Source: an uncultured Lachnospiraceae bacterium (lineage in GTDB: Bacteria; Bacillota; Clostridia; Lachnospirales; Lachnospiraceae). From it: a stretch of DNA of 64,000 nucleotides. The first letter of the stretch is position 1, and the number at the start of each line of letters is the position of its first letter. The notes under the pieces are model-generated. The model was not told the DNA's origin. It saw only the letters and a program-made list of their open reading frames with translations, and ran no database searches. The position numbers were made by a program, and so were the translations under genes. Below, piece by piece: positions 34,512 through 43,136 of the stretch. The stretch is from assembly GCA_947382415.1 (NCBI GenBank), contig CANCYO010000008.1:1-64000 (forward strand), in the 5' to 3' direction.

Positions 34512-36221
34512 ATGAGTAACTATACGACCTACAAAGCTCTTGTAAAACCGCTGAGCAACGAAAAATACGATATCTCCGTCGCAAATAAAAACGCCGATAC
34601 GATAGACTCCGAGCTGAATAAACTGGATCTGAAAGCCCGGGGTCTGGAGACGGCCCTGACGGAGGAAACCGAACGGGCCGCGAATGCGGAGGCCGGTCTC
34701 AGAAGCGGTCTGACACAGGAGATCAACCGTGCCGGCACGGCAGAAAACAGACTCACAACGGATTTAAATGCAGTTTCATCTACCGTAAACACAATGGGCA
34801 GCCAAATGACTGCCCTCACTGACCGGATTGATAATCTGCGCGCCGAGGATATCGGCGCACTCTCTTCACACTACGGCGGAGTAATCGGAAATCCTGACGA
34901 CCTTCACCTGCATATAGAAGGAGACGGCATTACCGGCGATACCAATACAATAATAAAAGGGATCCTGAAAATAGACGCTTCAGAAATAGACGCAAAATGG
35001 GTTAAGGCAATAGACGGCGAAATAAATAACCTGAATGCCGACACAATATATGTTGGAGACGAAACCGTGCAGGCTATGGTACAGAGAATGATCGACGCGT
35101 CTGTTCCGCCGGAAGATATGATTGACAGCAACGGGAACCTGAATATGCAAGGCCATAATATTTTGGGAACGAACAAAATATTTGCGCAGGGAACAAACGG
35201 ATTTGAAATGGACTTCGACAGCCTCACGGATTTTGATATGGGCTGGCGGGGCGGCAGCACCAATCCCACTACCGTAGATTTTCCGATTGGACTGCACTTG
35301 TCCAAAGGGGGAGTCGGCACGGCAGAATTAAAAGTTGGCCAAAGCCTCTTAAAAATAACAGATCACACAGCAGAACTTGCAAACCGGTTAAACAAAACAT
35401 CCGTCTTTCTCAACGGGAATACTTTGAAGCTCTCTTCATTGGGCAGTGATAACATAACAGGAGATATCGAGATAAGCGCTACCGACGATATATCAATAAA
35501 TTCAGAAAACTTAAGCGTTAGCGGCAACAATCATTTTGCGGGGAAAAAATTTGAAGTTACAACCTCTGATCAAATCATAATGACAGCTGCAAGCTCCTTC
35601 AATGCAAATGGGACTAACGTAAAACTGACCAGCAGTAATACAACGAACATCTACAGCGACAAAGCCATGCACATCCATAACCGGGGCGGAAAGCTATATA
35701 TGGCTGCTAACAGTGAAATATATTTAATTCCCGGAAAGACAGTATCGGCAGACTGGGATAGTACGCCCCAGAAATTCCCCAATCGCGTTAAAGTCTTCGG
35801 TGACCTGCAGGGTATCGGCACTCCCGATCTGGGAGCAATTGATAAAGTATGGGGCAATATCTACGCCCAAAACGGGACAATTCAGACATCTGACCGAAAC
35901 GAGAAAAACACAATAAACGCCCTGCAAACGGAAAAATCAAAAGCTTTCATCCTGGGCCTGAAACCCGTAACCTATAAAATGAACAGCGGCACATCAGACA
36001 GAACACACTGGGGGTTAATCGCTCAGGACGTGGAGGCTCTGCTGGAAAATCTGGGAATAGATTCAAAAGACTTTGCAGGCTTCATTAAGGCGCCTAAAGC
36101 AATTGACAGCCAATATGACTATAGCCTGCGCTATGACGAATTCATTGCCCCGATGATCAAAGTTATTCAGGATTTGAGCAGACGCGTGGAAGAATTGGAA
36201 AAACTGATTCCAGAGCATTAA
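34512..36221 (+). CDS. Tail fibre protein 1 with C-terminal S74 intramolecular chaperone
   Basis: 569 residues. An N-terminal attachment module (YKALVKPLSNEKYDISVANK) is shared in pattern with fibre 2. Next come a coiled coil (40-110) and a long beta-helix-like shaft with NGNLNMQGHNILGTNKIFAQ. The C-terminal S74/ICA domain has TSDRNEKNTINAL (the Ser-Lys dyad of the self-cleaving chaperone) and HWGLIAQDVEALLENLGI. Such domains trimerise phage fibres and then cleave themselves off. AAAGGAGG is upstream. It would recognise a surface receptor on target cells. Confidence 0.85.
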   Translation: MSNYTTYKALVKPLSNEKYDISVANKNADTIDSELNKLDLKARGLETALTEETERAANAEAGLRSGLTQEINRAGTAENRLTTDLNAVSSTVNTMGSQMTALTDRIDNLRAEDIGALSSHYGGVIGNPDDLHLHIEGDGITGDTNTIIKGILKIDASEIDAKWVKAIDGEINNLNADTIYVGDETVQAMVQRMIDASVPPEDMIDSNGNLNMQGHNILGTNKIFAQGTNGFEMDFDSLTDFDMGWRGGSTNPTTVDFPIGLHLSKGGVGTAELKVGQSLLKITDHTAELANRLNKTSVFLNGNTLKLSSLGSDNITGDIEISATDDISINSENLSVSGNNHFAGKKFEVTTSDQIIMTAASSFNANGTNVKLTSSNTTNIYSDKAMHIHNRGGKLYMAANSEIYLIPGKTVSADWDSTPQKFPNRVKVFGDLQGIGTPDLGAIDKVWGNIYAQNGTIQTSDRNEKNTINALQTEKSKAFILGLKPVTYKMNSGTSDRTHWGLIAQDVEALLENLGIDSKDFAGFIKAPKAIDSQYDYSLRYDEFIAPMIKVIQDLSRRVEELEKLIPEH

Positions 36222-36236
36222 AGAGGAGAATTTTAT

Positions 36237-36560
36237 ATGTCAAAATACGAAAATGAATTCAGTAAGTTCCCTTTCCAAAAAATTACAAAACATAATTTCA
36301 AAAATGTTGATGACAGTATTGCGTCCGTAATCAATGAAATCAATGGGCTGCGGGCGAAAGGTCTATATAATCAGGCCGCACACATCATTCAGGATAACCA
36401 GGACACCCTGGCCCAGTATATTGCCGATGCCACTACTTTCCGAACGTGGGAAGAGGAAATATTTAACACACAGACATACGCAAGACAAATACAGCAGTCC
36501 ATACATTTTGACGAATCAGAACCGGATTGTCTGGAGGGCGATGTATGGATCGCAGACTGA
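36237..36560 (+). CDS. Small fibre-accessory protein 1
   Basis: 107 residues. Helical region LYNQAAHIIQDNQDTLAQYI and a WIAD end. It resembles the 105-residue protein at 38789 (YNKANEFIIQHENIYRHSAG and a WIE end), so the two are probably paralogues, each placed between fibre genes. This suggests a fibre-assembly chaperone or joint protein. GAGGAGA lies upstream. Confidence 0.6.
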   Translation: MSKYENEFSKFPFQKITKHNFKNVDDSIASVINEINGLRAKGLYNQAAHIIQDNQDTLAQYIADATTFRTWEEEIFNTQTYARQIQQSIHFDESEPDCLEGDVWIAD

Positions 36561-36570
36561 GAGGGAAGAG

Positions 36571-38643
36571 ATGAATACAACCCAATACTATTCTTTGGAG
36601 AAACCGCTCTCCACAGAGAAATACTCCGTATCAGTACAAAATACCAATATGGATCTGATAGACTCCGCTCTGAACAGAATAGAGTTAAAAAACCGCACTC
36701 AGGACAGAGCATTGACTGAGCATGCTGAAAATACTGACAATCCTCATCATATTACCAAAGAACAACTTGGTTTGGGTAATGTTGATAACAAATCTTCTGT
36801 TGCCATCCGATCCGAGATCACAAAAGATAATGTTGTCAACGCACTTGGCTATACTCCCTATACCCAAAACGAAGTAGATAACAAATTCTCTTTATTTGAG
36901 TCAGCGATTGACTGGAAGGAAGCTGTTGAAACTTTTGATGACATTGCAGCTACATATCCTGAACCCGAAGACGGCTGGACAGTCAATGTCAAGGATACCG
37001 ATTATACCTATCGCTATAACGGCGCTGAATGGATCGCCATCTCCGCAAATGCGGTTCCCAAAGCAACTTCCTCTGTGGACGGTCTGTTAAGCAAAGAAGA
37101 CTATGTAAAAAACGCAGAAGCTTATAACCACTCGCAGACTGCCCACGCACCAAGTAACGCTGAGAGGAATCTTATTTCGGGAATACAAAAAAACGGCACT
37201 GATCTGCCTATAACGAATGACAGAAAGATAAATATCACTGTCCCGACAAAACTGTCTGAACTGGAGAATGACGCTGAATTTGGCGACACCTGGAAACCCA
37301 ATACTGCATCCAGCGAAGGATATGTAACTTCAGGAAGAGGTCATGCGAATAAAGTCTGGAAAACCGACGCTGACGGCAATCCCGCATGGCGAGATGAAAA
37401 TGGAGCAGGGAGCGCCTGTCAGTCAGTAATTTCTATTTCAGCATCAACATTGGACGAATTGGCGCAAAAAATAACAAATTATCCTATTGGTTCTGTTTTT
37501 CGCTTTAAAGACACTGGTAATATATTAGGCTTGAATGTCGGCTGGATTACTTTTTCTGCCGAATATCAAAATGCATACGACAATGAACTTTACTCCTGTG
37601 AAATCACACTTACCATTACTGTTTCCAGTGATGTTTATAATCCTCCAATCAAATTACTGATAATTGGCAACTCCAAGAATGGAGTCAGCATTGCAGCTAC
37701 CAAGAGATTGGCAGATATGGACGAAATCAACGCCATAAAAAAATCTGTCAGTGATGGGAAATCGTTAATTGCATCTGCCATCACTGCGAACGGTGTAACG
37801 ACAGCCGCAGATGCCACCTTCCAGACTATGGCGGATCATGTAAATAATGTCCGGAGCGACGGAACCGCGACAGCGCAGCAGATACTCAAAGGAAGCACTG
37901 CCTGGGTGGGAAAGAACAAAATTACAGGGACAATGACTGATTATACAGGCGTTGTCTGTGAAATTAAGGATGTAAGAAATGCACCTGATAAGAATAGATT
38001 GGAGGTAGCTGTGCCGCAGGGATATCATGCATGGTCCTGGAATGGCAATAGCTATGAATATCTTCCGTATTCTAAACTGGCAACTACGATTGGTCTCTCA
38101 GCCGATAAAATTGTACAAGGTAATACTATTTGCGGTATAACCGGCAACAGAGGGGGATATAAAAACTACCATAAAGTGTGCAGTTTAAACAGTGGCACAT
38201 GGTCAGGTATGGTGTTGAGTAATACAACATGGACGTATTTGGCTACTACTACCGTAAAGGCTTCCTCTTGGGTATATAATCATAATCTTGGCTTGGATAT
38301 TAGTAAGGTTGAATTGCTCTTCTTTTGCATATCAGAAGCAACATATGGATTGAGATTTAATAAAGGTGCCGATAGTTACGAATATATGCATACATTCGCT
38401 GTAACAGGCAATAAAAATGGACAATTTAATGAACTATATATTGATACTGTGGAAAAGGCCGCATGTTTAGATTATCAGTGGAGAACTTTACCTTTTAGCA
38501 GTAGTTCGGCCAAGATAGCAGATATGAATGTTAAATTATTTGCAAATTCTATTGAAGTTAATTTTTTTGCTTCATCCAGAACAGTGCCGCTTATGGTACA
38601 TTCTACTAATCCGAACTTCGAATTTAGTATTTTTTATCAATAA
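36571..38643 (+). CDS. Tail fibre protein 2 with phage-fibre repeat
   Basis: 690 residues from the ATG at 36571 (GAGGGAAGAG upstream). The N-terminal attachment module (YYSLEKPLSTEKYSVSVQNT) parallels fibre 1. A phage-fibre repeat follows (HITKEQLGLGNVDNKSS, near residue 60), then ITVPTKLSELENDAEF-type segments. The C-terminal domain has NSGTWSGMVLSNTTWTYLAT and ends FSIFYQ. No S74 domain is present; the tip looks lectin-like and becomes AT-richer. It probably provides receptor binding. Confidence 0.75.
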   Translation: MNTTQYYSLEKPLSTEKYSVSVQNTNMDLIDSALNRIELKNRTQDRALTEHAENTDNPHHITKEQLGLGNVDNKSSVAIRSEITKDNVVNALGYTPYTQNEVDNKFSLFESAIDWKEAVETFDDIAATYPEPEDGWTVNVKDTDYTYRYNGAEWIAISANAVPKATSSVDGLLSKEDYVKNAEAYNHSQTAHAPSNAERNLISGIQKNGTDLPITNDRKINITVPTKLSELENDAEFGDTWKPNTASSEGYVTSGRGHANKVWKTDADGNPAWRDENGAGSACQSVISISASTLDELAQKITNYPIGSVFRFKDTGNILGLNVGWITFSAEYQNAYDNELYSCEITLTITVSSDVYNPPIKLLIIGNSKNGVSIAATKRLADMDEINAIKKSVSDGKSLIASAITANGVTTAADATFQTMADHVNNVRSDGTATAQQILKGSTAWVGKNKITGTMTDYTGVVCEIKDVRNAPDKNRLEVAVPQGYHAWSWNGNSYEYLPYSKLATTIGLSADKIVQGNTICGITGNRGGYKNYHKVCSLNSGTWSGMVLSNTTWTYLATTTVKASSWVYNHNLGLDISKVELLFFCISEATYGLRFNKGADSYEYMHTFAVTGNKNGQFNELYIDTVEKAACLDYQWRTLPFSSSSAKIADMNVKLFANSIEVNFFASSRTVPLMVHSTNPNFEFSIFYQ

Positions 38644-38788
38644 TCCTGAAAAAATCTTATATATCAAAATCCAAATTGGACACAGGCATATACAAAACAA
38701 ATGTAACAGTTCATATTTCTGACAAATCTGAACCTGATTATTGAAAGTAGGAAATATAGACTGGTAACAAGGCAGGTGAAAACAAATA

Positions 38789-39106
38789 ATGATAGATGTT
38801 GAATCTCAATATCCGATTAAGATCGATCCAATACTATTCTTTCAGGATAATGCTCTGGATAAATCGGATATTATCAACACATACAACAATTTAATATCTC
38901 AAAATCAATATAATAAAGCAAATGAATTTATTATTCAGCATGAAAATATATACCGACATTCTGCTGGCTATTTTAATGCGATTGAAAACCGCATTGAAGC
39001 TTTACAGGAGTATCTGCTAACAAAAAGATCAAATGAACCGTTTATATATTCTGATGTAGAACCTACATCTACTCAAACAAATGAAAATATGATTTGGATC
39101 GAATAA
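38789..39106 (+). CDS. Small fibre-accessory protein 2
   Basis: 105 residues, AT-rich. Helical repeats (NNLISQNQYNKANEFIIQHE, GYFNAIENRIEALQEYLL) and a C-terminal ENMIWIE. Paralogue of the protein at 36237 by pattern and position: it immediately precedes the next fibre gene. GCAGGTG lies upstream. The gap 38644-38788 shows no gene. Confidence 0.55.
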   Translation: MIDVESQYPIKIDPILFFQDNALDKSDIINTYNNLISQNQYNKANEFIIQHENIYRHSAGYFNAIENRIEALQEYLLTKRSNEPFIYSDVEPTSTQTNENMIWIE

Positions 39107-39117
39107 GAGGTGATTAT

Positions 39118-40428
39118 ATGGCGATTAAAGAAACAATTGTATCTGGAAAAAGACTTAGACGTTTTGTTAATGGAGCGTGGGAACGAATTTCATTCTGGCA
39201 TAAAGCTAGTGACTGTGAGTTCAATGACGGCACTAATGCTCAAGAAAAACTTGGAAATATTAAAGGGATCACTGATTCCACATCCGTATCTGAACACGGA
39301 TATGCTGCCGATGCTAAAATCGTTAGTGATATATATAATAGTTTGAATACACATGATAAAAAATTTATATTTGATTACCAAGATGGACAGTTTGGATATA
39401 ATACCAGCGCAACTAGAGGCGAAGAAACATTTCGCAGTTTTAATACGATGGATAAATATAAAAATATCAAATTTTTATATGATAAATATTTATACACAAA
39501 TGTTAAATTTAGTGATTCAAATGATTCTGTTCAAATTAAATTGCAATTACATGAACCATTATTAAACAGTTATAAAGTATTTATTGGTCTAGCATGGGGT
39601 GACATTACTGGTTATGGCATTGATACTTTTGCTCTACGGCCTAATGAACATGGTACTTCTGCTTCTAAAACCGTAAATTATACAACATTTTATAATGATA
39701 AATCAAATATTTTTACGGTAAATTTTACGCTTTCTTCTTTTGATCAGTTAAATGATATGTCCAAAACATTATATTATGTATATACTTACTTGACTAATTT
39801 TACCAAGCCTGAAACAGCAATATATGATTCAGGAATTATTGAGGTTTCATTAATATCCAGTGATCAAAGCATAGTTAGCAAAATAAACGGAAATGCTCGA
39901 ATAGATATCAAGGATGATTTCACTTTTGTAATTAATAATGATACGGATAGATTTGGTGATGCAATAGTGTCAGATATCACTCCCGTTTTTAAATTAGATA
40001 AAAATACATTATATCATTCGGGATTGTCTACTTCATCTACTGGCTCAAATTTAGTCTGGTCATATGGACAATTTCTCAGAAAATCATCTTCATCAAAACG
40101 ATATAAAAACTCGATAGCTAGATTAACTAACGAAAAATCTGAACTAAATCCTAGCAGATTGTATGACATAGACGTTGTAAGTTTTCGCTATAATGACGAT
40201 TATCTACCTCAGACGGATCAACGCTATAATGTAGATATTCCCGGATTTCTTGCAGAAGATATTTATGAAAAATATCCAATTGCATGTAACCTTGATAATG
40301 AGGGACGACCTGAGATGTGGGATATAAATATTTTATTTCCAGCAACTTTAAAACTCATTCAGGAACAGCATGAAGACATAGAAAAGTTAAAACAAGAAAT
40401 TGCTTTACTTAAATCAACAAATAATTGA
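39118..40428 (+). CDS. Tail fibre protein 3 with S74-type intramolecular chaperone
   Basis: 436 residues, AT-rich. It starts at ATG 39118 (AAGAGGTGA upstream). An N-terminal segment (KRLRRFVNGAWERISFWHKA) and an SEHGYAADAKIVSDIYNSLN joint lead to a beta-rich body. The C-terminal chaperone is recognised by SSKRYKNSIARL (Ser-Lys dyad region), IDVVSFRYNDDYL, IPGFLAEDIYEKYPIA and a final coiled coil (EDIEKLKQEIALLKS). Third fibre cassette, of different base composition from fibre 1, probably acquired separately and altering target range. Confidence 0.8.
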   Translation: MAIKETIVSGKRLRRFVNGAWERISFWHKASDCEFNDGTNAQEKLGNIKGITDSTSVSEHGYAADAKIVSDIYNSLNTHDKKFIFDYQDGQFGYNTSATRGEETFRSFNTMDKYKNIKFLYDKYLYTNVKFSDSNDSVQIKLQLHEPLLNSYKVFIGLAWGDITGYGIDTFALRPNEHGTSASKTVNYTTFYNDKSNIFTVNFTLSSFDQLNDMSKTLYYVYTYLTNFTKPETAIYDSGIIEVSLISSDQSIVSKINGNARIDIKDDFTFVINNDTDRFGDAIVSDITPVFKLDKNTLYHSGLSTSSTGSNLVWSYGQFLRKSSSSKRYKNSIARLTNEKSELNPSRLYDIDVVSFRYNDDYLPQTDQRYNVDIPGFLAEDIYEKYPIACNLDNEGRPEMWDINILFPATLKLIQEQHEDIEKLKQEIALLKSTNN

Positions 40429-40470
40429 TAATGATTTGTACAGCAAAGTGTGTAAACAAATTTATTTTTT

Positions 40471-40500
40471 CGGCGGTCTTAATTGACCGCCGTATTTATT
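40471..40500 (+). terminator. Terminator at the end of the tail element
   Basis: Perfect 8-bp GC-rich stem cggcggtc (40471-40478) / gaccgccg (40485-40492) with loop ttaatt, followed by tatttattg. It lies 43 bp past the last fibre gene and marks the right end of the tail transcript. Confidence 0.75.
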
Positions 40501-40509
40501 GTATGGCAA

Positions 40510-40674
40510 TCAGTTAAATAGCAGTATCTCACCATTTCGATAAGCTTCATATAAAAGCAGCAGGTCATGCTCTTTCAGGTATTGGTAGCAGGTAAGGAGC
40601 TCAATAAATCCGGCGCAATTATCAGGGAATACCGCCCTGCGATAAACGCTGATTGCCCGTGCAGGGTATTCGCT
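40510..40674 (-). pseudogene. Possible gene remnant of unknown family
   Basis: A 54-codon open stretch on the minus strand reads as a protein-like C-terminus (SEYPARAISVYRRAVFPDN, then CYQYLKEHDLLLLYEAYRNG) and ends in TGA. It has a stop (TAG) directly upstream and no start or ribosome site. Probably the end of a deleted gene at the element's right boundary; the rest of 40429-40788 is non-coding. Confidence 0.35.
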
Positions 40675-40717
40675 CTAAATCACACCGCCTTTATAACCTT
40701 TTGTCTATAATATTGTT

Positions 40718-40764
40718 ACAGATAAGAGGCATCCTCTACTGCTTTGAGGACGTCTCTCATCTGT
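40718..40764 (-). terminator. Long hairpin downstream of the MFS transporter
   Basis: acagat (40718-40723) and atctgt (40759-40764) close an extended imperfect stem that includes agagg.catcctc with gaggacgtctct. It lies 25 bp past the MFS stop. There is no strong T-run, so terminator function is uncertain. Confidence 0.4.
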
Positions 40765-40788
40765 AATCACCCACCCTTTACTTCTCTT

Positions 40789-42093
40789 CTATCCCTTCTC
40801 CAACTCCCAGATATACCGATCTCTCCTAAAATACAGGCACACGCCGATCCCCGCAAACGCAATCACAAAAAACAGCAGCGCCGCGCCGGAGCCTTTTCCC
40901 GTTCCAAATACTTTCACTAATATACTTCCTGCGCTCTGTCCTGCCATAATCGGTTCAAACACCAGATCCACCAGAAAGCCTCCCAGAAAATAGCCAATGG
41001 GTATGGTAAAAAACTGCAGCGAATTTCTTACAGAATAGACTCTCCCCTGCATCTGTTCCGGCACACGAAGCCGCAGTATGGCATCCAGATTGGTACTCAT
41101 TAACGGTATCGCTATCCAGCCCAGAAATCCGCCGATACACCAGACAAACGGAGTTCTCCCCAAAGCCAGCAGGAAATTCTCCGTACTCATGGAAAACAAC
41201 AGGCAGTTGCAGATTACCCCCACCCGGCTTTTGGGCTTTTTAATAAAAGATGCCAGAATACTTCCGATAAATGTCGTGATTCCAATCACCGCATTTACCA
41301 GTCCCAGCACCTTTTCACTGCCGCCGTTTCGTGAAAGCAGCATGGCTGGGAATGCCGCATCATAGACAGACGCCACCAGATTAATTGCGGCCAGGAACAA
41401 AATCAAATCAAAAATTCCCCGCTCCCGCTTCAAATACACCACACCTGTCTTCACAGCCTCCAAAAGCTTCTCCTTCTCCCCTTCCACCGTTTCGCTCTCT
41501 GGAATTCGAATTCCAACAGCAAGCGTGACAAACGCAATCATAAAAGTAAACAGATCAAATGCCACAATGGCATCCATTCCGGCGATTCCCAAAATCGCAG
41601 TGGCTATGATTGGCGTCATGATAGAATTCAGGGAACTGGAAAAATACCGCAGACCGCCCACCCGCTGATAATACTTCTTTGGCAGAATTCTTGTGGTCGC
41701 TACTTCCGAAGCCGGCTGCTGCACCGTGTTCATCAGACCGTTTACCCCATTAATCAGATACAGATGCCATATGCGCAGAGCGCCGCCGTGTAGTAACAAC
41801 ATCATGATAACCGTTGTCACTGCCGCCACGGTATCACACACTAACATGATAATTTTTTTGTTCCACCTGTCGCTTAGCGCTCCGGCAAAAATGCTGAACA
41901 GCACATATGGCGCATAAGAACTGACCATCAAAAGTGCCGTCATCAGGGCGGAACCGCTCTGCGTATAAGCCCAGATCACCAACGCATAACTTGTCATGGC
42001 ACTTCCCAGACCGGAAAAGGACTGAGTGAGCCAAAGCAGGAGAAATATTTTCATCTCGGATATTGTATCAATATATTTTACGTACTTTTTCAT
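40789..42093 (-). CDS. MFS transporter (macrolide-efflux-like)
   Basis: 434 residues, about twelve membrane helices. It begins MKIFLLLWLTQSFSGLGSAM and has the A-motif region GALSDRWNKKIIMLVCD between helices 2 and 3. The topology and start resemble the MefA/macrolide-efflux-like MFS group, which exports drugs or small metabolites by proton antiport. AAGGAG lies 8 bp before the ATG. It stands alone, with a hairpin in its upstream region. Substrate unknown. Confidence 0.85.
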   Translation of the reverse strand: MKKYVKYIDTISEMKIFLLLWLTQSFSGLGSAMTSYALVIWAYTQSGSALMTALLMVSSYAPYVLFSIFAGALSDRWNKKIIMLVCDTVAAVTTVIMMLLLHGGALRIWHLYLINGVNGLMNTVQQPASEVATTRILPKKYYQRVGGLRYFSSSLNSIMTPIIATAILGIAGMDAIVAFDLFTFMIAFVTLAVGIRIPESETVEGEKEKLLEAVKTGVVYLKRERGIFDLILFLAAINLVASVYDAAFPAMLLSRNGGSEKVLGLVNAVIGITTFIGSILASFIKKPKSRVGVICNCLLFSMSTENFLLALGRTPFVWCIGGFLGWIAIPLMSTNLDAILRLRVPEQMQGRVYSVRNSLQFFTIPIGYFLGGFLVDLVFEPIMAGQSAGSILVKVFGTGKGSGAALLFFVIAFAGIGVCLYFRRDRYIWELEKG

Positions 42094-42176
42094 AGACTTT
42101 GCTCCTTATCAAATATCTCAATATACAACTCGGGTATTCTCAAAATCTGCAAAGTCCCAGAGCAGTTCTCAGACTC

Positions 42177-42215
42177 GCTCCATGCAATCCTGCCCTAAAA
42201 GACTTTGCATGGAGC
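42177..42215. other. Perfect 11-bp inverted repeat upstream of the MFS gene
   Basis: gctccatgcaa (42177-42187) and ttgcatggagc (42205-42215) are separated by 17 bp. It lies 84 bp upstream of the MFS start, so it could fold in the transcript leader or bind a dimeric regulator. The following stretch 42216-42523 shows nothing recognisable. Confidence 0.5.
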
Positions 42216-42523
42216 CTCTGCAATGCACAAAACCATGACGCTTACCTCCCCTATCACATATTAACCTTTTATATGCACCTTTACTATTGATACTCCTCAT
42301 TCTAACGTCTGATCAACTTTACGTCCAAAGTCATGGGCATACATCGGGCATACCTTTCAAGCCAATAGAAGCATCCCACTCCTACAAAATACATCATTTC
42401 TCCAAATCTGATTATATCACAGTCAGCTCTTAAATTACAGTTTTGCATTCATTTTTCTAAAGGCCTTTGTCTAAAGGCAAACTTTACATGATCAAGGACA
42501 TAATCAGGTTCATAAAATTGCCA

Positions 42524-42552
42524 TTGTTGCCTATTAAGTAAAATGGTATAAT
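42524..42552 (+). promoter_or_regulatory. Predicted sigma-A promoter of the VOC gene
   Basis: TTGTTG (42524-42529), 17-bp spacer, perfect TATAAT (42547-42552), 36 bp upstream of the start codon. Confidence 0.65.
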
Positions 42553-42588
42553 AAAATAACTCCGGATTTGAAAGGAAGGACTTTTGAG

Positions 42589-42981
42589 ATGAAGTTAAAT
42601 ACCATCCATCACATCGCCATTATTGTATCTGATATTCAGGCAGCAAAGGACTTTTATGTCCATAAACTCGGATTTGAGGTAATCAGAGAAAATTATCGGG
42701 AACAGAGAAAGGACTGGAAACTGGATCTGAAAATCGGAGAAGGCGCAGAGGCTATTGAATTGGAAATTTTTGCAGAATCAAATCCGCCTGAACGAGTCAA
42801 CCGGCCTGAGGCCTGCGGTCTGCGCCATCTGGCTTTTCATGTAGAGGATGTTGCGGCAACAGTCGCAGAATTGAAAAAATGCGGAATCACATGTGAACCG
42901 ATTCGATATGATGAATATACACACAAAAAAATGACATTTTTCTTTGATCCGGACGGCCTGCCATTAGAACTTCATGAATAG
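42589..42981 (+). CDS. gloA2: VOC (glyoxalase-like) family protein
   Basis: 130 residues forming two beta-alpha-beta-beta-beta modules. HHIAIIVSDIQAAKDFYVHK at the start contributes a metal-binding His, LRHLAFHVEDVAATVAELKK the second, and FFFDPDGLPLELHE ends with the catalytic-type Glu. This matches the SMU1112c/GloA2 group of VOC proteins in Firmicutes, annotated as glyoxalase-like with unproven substrate. AAGGAAGG precedes the ATG; a TTG seven codons upstream is inside that site. Single gene with its own promoter. Confidence 0.85.
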   Translation: MKLNTIHHIAIIVSDIQAAKDFYVHKLGFEVIRENYREQRKDWKLDLKIGEGAEAIELEIFAESNPPERVNRPEACGLRHLAFHVEDVAATVAELKKCGITCEPIRYDEYTHKKMTFFFDPDGLPLELHE

Positions 42982-43136
42982 TTTTTGATAAAATGAACAG
43001 CTCTTGATACATAGAGCATATAATGCATGATGTTCCATATTGGTAACACGCTTTACCGGCTTGGTTCTTGAAATGTTTTTTATTCTCCTCAATAATAAAT
43101 GTCATAGAATGCAAATACTGAAAGGAGCTGACACTT

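Noticed and set aside
16440..40428. Contractile (R-type) tailocin or extracellular injection system
   Set aside because: No sheath, spike, baseplate-wedge or AAA+ ATPase genes were found. The tape measure, hub and fibres fit a long non-contractile tail.
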